Shown: one piece after another, positions 15,040 to 19,892 of the stretch
Position numbering within the stretch: the stretch's first letter is position 1
How the letters are laid out: each line of letters opens with the position of its first letter
From: Nitrospinota bacterium
GTDB taxonomy: Bacteria > Nitrospirota > Thermodesulfovibrionia > Thermodesulfovibrionales > UBA1546
Direction of reading: 5' to 3'
Assembly (NCBI GenBank): GCA_018896985.1
Contig: JAHILQ010000130.1
Location: 1 to 19,892 of the forward strand
Length of the DNA: 19,892 nucleotides
Translations under genes and position numbers: made by a program
Notes under the pieces: model-generated
The model's input: the letters and a program-made list of their open reading frames with translations, nothing else
Database searches by the model: none
What the model was told of the DNA's origin: nothing

Positions 15040-15067
15040 TTGCCAAACATTTGAAAAATTGTATAAT
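15040..15067 (+). promoter_or_regulatory. Sigma-70-type promoter for the antitoxin-like gene
   Basis: TTGCCA at 15040-15045 and a perfect TATAAT at 15062-15067 are separated by 16 nt. The predicted transcript would start near 15074, giving a leader of about 12 nt that contains little more than the GGAGGTGAG ribosome binding site of the gene at 15086. Confidence 0.65.
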
Positions 15068-15085
15068 AGAATTGGAGGTGAGAAG

Positions 15086-15277
15086 ATGCAGAAAACATTG
15101 TCAGCAGATTTAACGAGAGTGAGCAAAGACAGGGTCAAGTTTGAGATTACAAAAAATAATTATGAGGCATTCTGTAATGCTGTAGGTCTTTATAAGAAAG
15201 AATTTCTCGAAGCCCTTAAAAGGTCCGAAGCAGACCATAAGGCGGGACGCATAACAAAGTTGAGAATTAGTTCTTAG
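15086..15277 (+). CDS. Small antitoxin-like protein
   Basis: This 63-residue protein has a predicted beta-helix layout; the tail SEADHKAGRITKLR resembles the C-terminal 'sE-D-kaGR' segment of Phd/RelB-type antitoxins. No partner toxin gene is adjacent: the DUF4258 gene starts 166 nt downstream and has its own zinc-finger partner. It could therefore be an orphan antitoxin. The start at ATG 15086 is fixed by GGAGGTGAG 4-5 nt upstream and by the promoter at 15040; a reading back to 15059 would place the start inside the -10 region. Family assignment is tentative. Confidence 0.65.
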   Translation: MQKTLSADLTRVSKDRVKFEITKNNYEAFCNAVGLYKKEFLEALKRSEADHKAGRITKLRISS

Positions 15278-15320
15278 AATTTTCTCCCATCAAAAACCTG
15301 TGAATATCCACCGCAGCCCT
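15271..15320. repeat. Partial copy B of the dispersed repeat
   Basis: This aligns without gaps to 16069-16118 with 42 of 50 identical bases and includes the shared CTGTGAAT and CCGCAGCCCT blocks. It begins at the last codons of the antitoxin-like gene. On the minus strand both copies read R-A-A-x-x-I-H-R-F-L-M in the same frame and end in SK and a stop, which may be the remnant of a gene 3' end. Confidence 0.5.
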
Positions 15321-15442
15321 TTTCTATTTTGTTTCCTTTCATTATAATACCCCCATGAAATACGTGCTATACGCAATGAAAAAGTTACGATACATATGCG
15401 ATAATTAGGTATGTGAGAAAAGGCAAAAAATTGAGGATATAA

Positions 15443-15724
15443 ATGTTTGACCGTATTCTGAAGGAGATGCAAGATAAGATACGAAGGCGGGAATACATCA
15501 TGTCAATCCACGCTGAAGAGGAAATGAATGATGACTGTTTGACCATCTTTGATGTTGAACGATGTATTCTTACTGGAAAAATTCTGGAACGACAGAAAGA
15601 TAAAAACACTGCCGAGTGGAAATACCGAGTAAATGGAAAGTCCCTCTCCGGGGGTGAGGTTGAAGTTGTTGCTAAATTAAGTCCGACAGGCAAGCTGGTT
15701 ATCATTACCGTATATATGCCATAA
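15443..15724 (+). CDS. DUF4258 protein, probable toxin of a toxin-antitoxin pair (copy 2)
   Basis: This 93-residue protein shares the DUF4258 architecture with the 12722 gene: the IHAEEEMNDD segment takes the place of the FSDHAVKRM block, CILTGKILERQKD corresponds to EAVLSGEIIEEYPDD, and KLVIITVYMP matches the final VVVITAYDP strand. The two copies are clearly divergent, so this is not a recent duplication. GAGGA at 6 nt before ATG 15443 sets the start. A zinc-finger gene follows directly. RNA-directed toxicity is inferred from family and layout only. Confidence 0.78.
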   Translation: MFDRILKEMQDKIRRREYIMSIHAEEEMNDDCLTIFDVERCILTGKILERQKDKNTAEWKYRVNGKSLSGGEVEVVAKLSPTGKLVIITVYMP

Positions 15725-15749
15725 TAATATTATGGGAACAGGAAAAGAA

Positions 15750-15977
15750 ATGATTTGTGACAATTGCGCTAAACAAGGTGCGCGTATCCGCAGGATTGCA
15801 AAAACCTATGGTAAAGGCAAGGACATCTTTGTCATAGAAAATGTCCCTGTTGTAACCTGTCCGCACTGCGGAGAAAGTTATCTTGAGGCAGAGACACTGC
15901 ATGAAATCGAGCGCATAAAACTTCACAAGAGGAACCTTACGGTCAAGCGCTCAGTTCCAGTAGCAGTTTTCGCTTAA
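15750..15977 (+). CDS. YgiT-type zinc-finger protein, probable antitoxin (copy 2)
   Basis: This 75-residue protein starts MICDNC and has a second knuckle CPHC in VVTCPHCGESYLEAET, the hallmark of the YgiT/MqsA N-terminal domain. Its tail, LTVKRSVPVAVFA, parallels the KKLEVPVFDFA tail of copy 1. The start is placed at ATG 15750 because AGGA lies 6 nt upstream and the family begins just before the first CxxC; the in-frame ATG at 15732 lacks a ribosome binding site and would add six residues. It should neutralise the DUF4258 protein encoded upstream. Confidence 0.8.
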   Translation: MICDNCAKQGARIRRIAKTYGKGKDIFVIENVPVVTCPHCGESYLEAETLHEIERIKLHKRNLTVKRSVPVAVFA

Positions 15978-16068
15978 AGAAAAAGGCACGTACCCAACTC
16001 CCCATAATAACAGGCTTTACAACACGCCAATATCCTTACCTTCGGCTGATGCCTCAAACTAATCTTTC

Positions 16069-16167
16069 TTCTTAGAATGCCTTTCCATCAAAAATCTGTG
16101 AATCTCCGCCGCAGCCCTTATTTCCTATCCCTTCCCTTACTTAAAAACCTCAGCAGAGGTTTAATAA
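16069..16167. repeat. Longest copy (C) of the dispersed repeat
   Basis: The left half matches 15271-15320 and the right half matches 14707-14767, so the three copies define an element of about 100 bp. It follows the second toxin-antitoxin pair, as copy B follows the antitoxin-like gene. It contains the hairpin that probably terminates the minus-strand gene ending at 16178. Confidence 0.5.
16143..16162 (-). terminator. Probable intrinsic terminator of the DUF3303-like gene
   Basis: On the minus strand, a 7-bp stem AAACCTC/GAGGTTT with loop TGCT is followed by a run of T, 16 nt past the stop of the gene at 16178-16486. The stem is short and has few G-C pairs, so termination may be weak. Confidence 0.5.
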
Positions 16168-16177
16168 GCGAATAGCA

Positions 16178-16486
16178 TCAGCCGCCAATAACTGCAGTGT
16201 CTGCCTCTAATGCCTCGGCTATCTCACTCTTAACAATTGGATAGGTTACCGAATTCCATGCGTCACCAAAATGAGTGGAAAGCAAATGTAACGCATCCGG
16301 GTCTTCGGTTTCAATAATCAGAATAATTTTCAAAGGAGATATTCCTAACACTTCGTATCTGTTAATTGATTTACACTTCTGCTGAAAAATTCTATCCCTG
16401 CCCTTTTTCAGCCATTCCATTCTTTCGCGATTGATCTCTGATCTGGGAATGCCCTCTTTGGCATCAAAGATAGAAACATACCACAT
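16178..16486 (-). CDS. DUF3303-like small protein
   Basis: This 102-residue protein starts MWYVSIFDAK. The central block ILIIETEDPDALHLLSTHFG, followed by a YPIVKSEIAEAL segment, resembles DUF3303-type small alpha/beta (ferredoxin-like) proteins of unknown role. A GGAGGG ribosome binding site lies 4-5 nt before the start on the minus strand. It is transcribed away from scpA from its own promoter and has a hairpin terminator, so it is a single-gene unit. The family call is from memory of the pattern and is moderate. Confidence 0.72.
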   Translation of the reverse strand: MWYVSIFDAKEGIPRSEINRERMEWLKKGRDRIFQQKCKSINRYEVLGISPLKIILIIETEDPDALHLLSTHFGDAWNSVTYPIVKSEIAEALEADTAVIGG

Positions 16487-16519
16487 TTTAACCCTCCATA
16501 ATTTATAGTTTCTATCATT

Positions 16520-16548
16520 AACTTATCGCTAATTTTCGCTATTGTCAA
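16520..16548 (-). promoter_or_regulatory. Sigma-70-type promoter for the DUF3303-like gene
   Basis: On the minus strand, a perfect TTGACA (16543-16548) and TAAGTT (16520-16525) are separated by 17 nt, about 35 nt ahead of the start codon. The -10 box is imperfect. Confidence 0.5.
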
Positions 16549-16651
16549 CTTTAATATTGTGCAAAAATTATTTAAACCCTTAAAGGCTAAACCAATTTGG
16601 AATGTTTTTGATGTATAATATCTGTAATAATTTAACCGGTAAAAGGCAAAA

Positions 16652-17425
16652 ATGGATCAGACAGATATCACAACCGCTTCAGACAGCTATAACATAAAAA
16701 TTCCTGCTTTTGAGGGTCCTTTTGACCTTCTCCTGCATCTCATCAAAGAAAACAAGATAGACATCTATGACATTCCTATCGCAGTAATCACAGGACAGTA
16801 TCTTCAGTACATTAAGATGATGAAAGAACTTGACCTTGACATAGCAGGCGATTTTCTTGTGATGGCTGCAACACTCATACATATCAAATCAAGGATGCTT
16901 CTCCCTGTTGATGAAGAAGCATCCACAGAGGAGCAGGAAGACCCAAGGCTTGAACTAATCCAGAGGCTTCTTGAATATCAGACATTCAAAGACGCATCTC
17001 TGGGCTTAAGGGAAAGAGAAGAGGAATGGATGAACATCTTCCATAGAGAACCTCTCAAAGATGATGAGGCTGGAACGGAATCCGCAGAGCCTGAACTTTA
17101 TCTGTTTGACGTCAACCTCTTTGACCTCCTCGGCGCATTCAAAAAGATTCTTAACACAGCGCCTCCGGAAGTAGTCCGAATAACAAGAGAGGCGCTGACT
17201 GTAAAAGACAAGATTTCTCATATAATGGAAATGCTTGAGAATCATGATACAGTAAGGTTTGAAGACTTTTTTAAGGAAGATAGGTCAAGGGTTCAGATCG
17301 TAGTTACATTTGTCGCCCTCCTTGAACTGATAAGGCTCGGACTTGTCAGGGCATATCAGGAAAATGATTTTGGGAATATATGGGTGATAAATCCCCAGAA
17401 AAAAGAAACACAAATCCAGACTTAA
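16652..17425 (+). CDS. scpA: Segregation and condensation protein A (kleisin)
   Basis: This protein bridges the SMC ATPase heads with ScpB in the bacterial condensin. The 257-residue sequence is typical: the N-terminal FEGPFDLLLHLIKENKIDIYDIPI block that binds SMC, the YLQYIKMMKELDLDIAGDFLVMAATLIHIKSRMLLP helices (landmarks about 45-88), an acidic linker, and a C-terminal winged-helix region (about 185-245). The ribosome binding site is weak (AAAGG). Neither scpB nor the usual trpS neighbour is in the window; instead a radical SAM gene overlaps the 3' end. Confidence 0.95.
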   Translation: MDQTDITTASDSYNIKIPAFEGPFDLLLHLIKENKIDIYDIPIAVITGQYLQYIKMMKELDLDIAGDFLVMAATLIHIKSRMLLPVDEEASTEEQEDPRLELIQRLLEYQTFKDASLGLREREEEWMNIFHREPLKDDEAGTESAEPELYLFDVNLFDLLGAFKKILNTAPPEVVRITREALTVKDKISHIMEMLENHDTVRFEDFFKEDRSRVQIVVTFVALLELIRLGLVRAYQENDFGNIWVINPQKKETQIQT

Positions 17426-18324
17426 GAAGAGATTCCCAGCCTGCCAGACACATCTTGTCTGATATTGTCAGGGAAGCAGAATCCATTCTCCAAAAATGTG
17501 AACTATGTCCAAGGAAATGTCATGTCAACAGAACTGCAGGCGAGAGAGGATTCTGCAGAACAGGCGATAAACCATTCGTATCAAGCTGGGGTCCGCATTA
17601 CGGCGAGGAGAGTCCGCTTGTTGGAAGACACGGCTCAGGAACAATATTCTTCGGGAACTGCAACCTCGGCTGCATATTCTGTCAGAATTATACTATAAGC
17701 CATTTCGGAGAAGGAGAGGAAATACCCTTTGAAAAACTTGCGTTAATAATGCTTGAACTGCAGAACAGCGGCTGCCATAACATTAACCTTGTAACACCTA
17801 CACATCAGGTGCCGATGATACTCAGGTCGCTTGAAACAGCAAAAGGTAAAGGGCTCTCTGTACCTATAGTCTATAACTGCGGGGGCTATGAATCGCTACG
17901 TGTCATAAAGCTGCTTGAGGGCATAGTGGATATATACATGCCTGATTTCAAATACTCAGACTCTGAGATGTCATTAAAATATTCCTCTGCAGGAGACTAT
18001 CCTGACACTGCAAAGGCTGCAATAAAAGAGATGCACAGACAGGTCGGAGACCTTGTAATAGAGAACGGGGTTGCAAAAAAAGGACTTCTTGTCAGACACC
18101 TTGTACTGCCTGAGGGCATTGCAGGCACAGAAGGTGTGGTCAGATTTATTGCAGAAGAGATATCAAAGAATACCTACATAAATATTATGAATCAGTATCA
18201 TCCGTGCTTCAGGGCATTTGAGACTCCTCCCCTGAACAGAAGGATTACGGACAGGGAATACAGGGATGCGATAAGGATGGCTCAGGATGCTGGGCTTAAG
18301 AGAATAGAGGGGATTGACATTTGA
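17380..18324 (+). CDS. PflA-like radical SAM protein
   Basis: This 314-residue protein has an N-terminal cysteine-rich motif (Cys40, Cys43, Cys47, Cys59 in CELCPRKC...FC) that probably holds an auxiliary cluster or zinc, then the radical SAM motif Cys94-x3-Cys98-x2-Cys101 (CNLGCIFC). The layout matches the uncharacterised group of pyruvate-formate-lyase-activase-like proteins (COG1313), including the MNQYHPC segment near the C-terminus. The substrate is unknown; no glycyl radical enzyme is nearby. The start at ATG 17380 overlaps scpA by 46 bp and is not strongly supported by a ribosome binding site; the conserved part only begins near residue 36, so a later start is possible. Confidence 0.85.
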   Translation: MGDKSPEKRNTNPDLRRDSQPARHILSDIVREAESILQKCELCPRKCHVNRTAGERGFCRTGDKPFVSSWGPHYGEESPLVGRHGSGTIFFGNCNLGCIFCQNYTISHFGEGEEIPFEKLALIMLELQNSGCHNINLVTPTHQVPMILRSLETAKGKGLSVPIVYNCGGYESLRVIKLLEGIVDIYMPDFKYSDSEMSLKYSSAGDYPDTAKAAIKEMHRQVGDLVIENGVAKKGLLVRHLVLPEGIAGTEGVVRFIAEEISKNTYINIMNQYHPCFRAFETPPLNRRITDREYRDAIRMAQDAGLKRIEGIDI

Positions 18325-18452
18325 ATTTAAAGGATAAGGAAACACTTTACAGAGTTCTAATCGGCAAGTTTGAGAATAAGAAAGAGGCTGCCACACTTGC
18401 AAAAAATATTGAAGCAAAAGAAAAGGCAAAGGCGGTTATCTTCAAGGAATAG
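18321..18452 (+). CDS. SPOR-domain stub
   Basis: The 43 residues read LYRVLIGKFENKKEAATLAK and continue to KAVIFKE, which is nearly half of a SPOR peptidoglycan-binding domain (YRVQVG-F ... A--lA--L pattern). The only possible start is TTG 18321, which overlaps the stop of the radical SAM gene (TTGA); an in-frame stop at 18315 excludes anything longer. It has no membrane anchor or linker, so it may be the remnant of a larger protein, though the coupled start leaves translation possible. It ends 1 nt before the stop of the convergent marC-family gene. Confidence 0.55.
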   Translation: MNLKDKETLYRVLIGKFENKKEAATLAKNIEAKEKAKAVIFKE

Positions 18453-18453
18453 C

Positions 18454-19050
18454 TCACCGCTTCACTATGTTTTCTATCCCAATGCGTATCATCATAACAG
18501 CTATTGATGCAAGTAATATAGCCATTATCTTTGATATTGCTGTAATCCCACCCCTGCCGAACAATTTCGTAATTGCCTCAGCCTTGATAAACGAGAAATA
18601 CACAACAACAAGGTTTAATACAAGAGATACAATCGTAGGCAAAATGCCGTAATGGTCAACAAGCACTAAAAGAGTGGTAAGCACTGCCGGGCCTATAATC
18701 AATGGGACCGCTATCGGTACAATACCCATACCCATTTTGCCTGAGGGTTTTCTTCTTTCCTCGCTGTGTTTTACTATGTCAAGGATTGCAAAGACAAGAA
18801 GCACCAGTCCGCCGGCAATCTTAAAATCATCTGCGGTAATGCCGAGTACCCGGAATATTGCCTCTCCCAAGGCAATAAATGCAAGGCTCACCCCAAGGGC
18901 TGTAAGTATGGACTCTCTGACAATTGCATTGCTCTTAGCTTTTGACATGCCTTCTGTGATTGATATGAAAATGGGGAGAACAACAAAAATATCTATTGCC
19001 ACAAAAATAGGGATAAAGGTATTAATCAGCGCTTTCAAAAAATTTTCCAC
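18454..19050 (-). CDS. MarC-family integral membrane protein
   Basis: This 198-residue protein has about six hydrophobic segments and the family's N-terminal signature, here VAIDIFVVLPIFISITEGM, plus the central IVPIAVPLIIGPAVLTTLLV segment. MarC (UPF0056) proteins are inner-membrane proteins of unclear transport function; the historic link with multiple antibiotic resistance is not supported. The start is a GTG at 19048-19050 with a weak ribosome binding site; the next in-frame ATG would remove the first helix. It converges with the SPOR stub, and there is no visible terminator between them. Confidence 0.9.
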   Translation of the reverse strand: MENFLKALINTFIPIFVAIDIFVVLPIFISITEGMSKAKSNAIVRESILTALGVSLAFIALGEAIFRVLGITADDFKIAGGLVLLVFAILDIVKHSEERRKPSGKMGMGIVPIAVPLIIGPAVLTTLLVLVDHYGILPTIVSLVLNLVVVYFSFIKAEAITKLFGRGGITAISKIMAILLASIAVMMIRIGIENIVKR

Positions 19051-19092
19051 AAGTTAACTGTCCCAGCCTTAAATTTATAAAATTACCGCTTC

Positions 19093-19194
19093 TCAGTCAG
19101 GGATATTCCGAAGACCCTCCACCGCCCTATTATTTGACGGATCAATCTTTATTACTTTTTCAAAGCTGCAGGCATAGTAGTATGATAATATCAT
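19093..19194 (-). pseudogene. Remnant of a TPR protein
   Basis: On the minus strand a 33-codon frame reads FEKVIKIDPSNNRAVEGL, the typical end of one TPR unit and start of the next (A-FEK-L-IDP-N--A--GL). An in-frame stop precedes the ATG, there is no ribosome binding site, and only one repeat is left, so this is taken as a decayed fragment. The surrounding 19051-19354 stretch holds only this and the promoter at 19254. Confidence 0.45.
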
Positions 19195-19253
19195 TACCTA
19201 TAAAAACTCAACATGCACGCTGTCGCCCATACCCCTGATGCTCGGGCATCTTG

Positions 19254-19283
19254 TTGACAACAGAACATGTGGATAGTTATAAT
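19254..19283 (+). promoter_or_regulatory. Consensus sigma-70-type promoter
   Basis: TTGACA at 19254-19259 and TATAAT at 19278-19283 are both perfect, with an 18-nt spacer. Transcription would start near 19290 and give a leader of about 65 nt, including a short CTACGA/TCGTAG palindrome, before the AAGGAG site of the gene at 19355. Confidence 0.75.
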
Positions 19284-19354
19284 TTTTTGACCGGATGGTC
19301 TACGACTCGTAGAGCTGTAAGGATTATATGCGTAATTATAAGGAGCAAAAGTAA

Positions 19355-19642
19355 ATGGATGACAGAGAATTTGAAGATATAACTCCTGAAGGCTTGATAA
19401 ACAGACTCCATACACGCGAGCCGTCCGGCGCCCAGCCCAAACACAGACAGGTCGCAGAACCGCTTAATACTCAGATCATAAGAGAAAGGTTTTTAAATGC
19501 CCTAAAAGAGATAGCGCACCTTGAAAAGGCATTAGAAGAGAAAAACACATCATTAGCCGCGTCTGCGGAGGAAAAAGACAGGCTCATCCATGCATTCAGC
19601 CCTTTTAATTCCCTTCTCACTATGTCAAAACTCAGCTTGTAG
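19355..19642 (+). CDS. Unknown protein, truncated at a rearrangement junction
   Basis: The start is well supported by AAGGAG 9 nt before ATG 19355 and a consensus promoter. The first 78 residues or so (to about base 19588) look native: an acidic N-terminus, a Pro/His-rich linker, then a helix with coiled-coil character (ALKEIAHLEKALEEKN). The last 17 residues are encoded by the antisense of the HgcA-like gene on the other strand, so the original C-terminus has been lost. I do not recognise the family. A product may still be made but is probably not functional. Confidence 0.55.
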   Translation: MDDREFEDITPEGLINRLHTREPSGAQPKHRQVAEPLNTQIIRERFLNALKEIAHLEKALEEKNTSLAASAEEKDRLIHAFSPFNSLLTMSKLSL

Positions 19643-19863
19643 TTTGCGGTTACAAAAACATCTGATTCTCCACTGGGCTCACCAACAGCATACAGTCCCG
19701 GGTTGACCATATATCTCATGCGTAAAGAGCTTATCCTGCATTTGATTTGCCCAGAATGGTCATTCCATGTCCATTCTGATGAAACTTTGCTGACGGCTGG
19801 CTGTCCTACCGCTTTTTTCACCCCGAGCGGTCGGGGCAAGAAAGATAATTTTTCAATTCCCAT
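19585..19863 (-). pseudogene. Truncated HgcA/CFeSP-gamma-like corrinoid protein gene
   Basis: From ATG 19861-19863 on the minus strand, with AAGGAG 9 nt upstream, 93 residues read as the start of a corrinoid-binding domain: WTWNDHSG near 31-38, then YMVNPGLYAVGEPSGES and VTANYKLSFDIVRRELKGL. The same pattern is visible in AcsC at 327-353 (YNIGEPKSES ... TTNFSL). In HgcA and its relatives the next segment is the cap helix (NVWCAAGK) that coordinates cobalamin; here the similarity stops at about base 19588, just before it. Beyond that the frame runs antisense through the plus-strand gene. It therefore cannot bind corrinoid normally. Whether it was a true HgcA (mercury methylation) or an HgcA-like paralogue cannot be told from this fragment. 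Confidence 0.68.
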
Positions 19864-19892
19864 TCTGCTTTACTCCTTTTTTATGCCCTTTA

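Noticed and set aside
16591..16619. Promoter for scpA
   Set aside because: TATAAT at 16614-16619 is good, but no -35 box lies at a proper distance (TTGGAA is only 11 nt away), so a promoter call is not supported.
19237..19252. GATGC/GCATC hairpin as a terminator
   Set aside because: The stem is five base pairs with no T-run on either strand.
19471..19584. C-terminal part of the minus-strand frame beginning at 19863
   Set aside because: Beyond about 19588 it is the antisense of the plus-strand gene and shows no corrinoid-protein similarity.

Overview
The window is most likely from an anaerobic bacterium that fixes or oxidises C1 carbon by the Wood-Ljungdahl pathway. The bacterial-type CooS and AcsB genes, the moderate base composition and the small 'GTCATTCCCGC' palindromic elements suggest a Nitrospirota-like (Thermodesulfovibrionia) or deltaproteobacterial-type genome. 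That lineage call is inference; the sequence contains no rRNA or tRNA marker.

Region 1 (1-12496) is one long plus-strand operon. It encodes the carbonyl branch: acsD (cut by the window edge), acsC, acsB and cooS. These are followed by an NADH-dehydrogenase-like module: a NuoE-type [2Fe-2S] protein, a HydB/NuoF-type flavoprotein with an unusual C-terminal CBS pair, a small NuoF-tail-like ferredoxin, a NuoG-like iron-sulfur protein with a non-catalytic molybdopterin-type domain, and a small helical protein overlapping its 3' end. The simplest reading is that CODH exchanges low-potential electrons with NAD(H) through this flavin/iron-sulfur module, possibly by bifurcation and possibly gated by adenine nucleotides at the CBS pair. 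The four spacers from acsD to nuoE (and none further on) carry inverted arrays of degenerate ~7-nt repeats ending just before the ribosome binding site. One of these hairpins has been split by a 116-bp MITE-like element.

Region 2 (about 12500-16500) is an accessory island rich in small genes. It holds two DUF4258 / YgiT-zinc-finger pairs that look like toxin-antitoxin modules, an AT-rich 307-aa protein of unknown function coupled to a two-helix membrane protein, an antitoxin-like orphan with a good promoter, a second MITE, a 16-bp inverted repeat and a dispersed ~100-bp repeat in three full or partial copies. A divergently oriented DUF3303-like gene closes the island.

Region 3 (16652-19050) is ordinary chromosomal sequence: scpA, an overlapping PflA-like radical SAM gene, a 43-residue SPOR-domain stub coupled to it, and a convergent marC-family membrane protein gene.

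Region 4 (19051-19892) is degraded. It holds a TPR-protein remnant, a consensus sigma-70 promoter driving a truncated unknown gene, and, head-on to that gene, the 5' end of an HgcA/CFeSP-gamma-like corrinoid protein gene. Both genes are cut at the same point near 19588, so this is either a genomic rearrangement or an assembly chimera.
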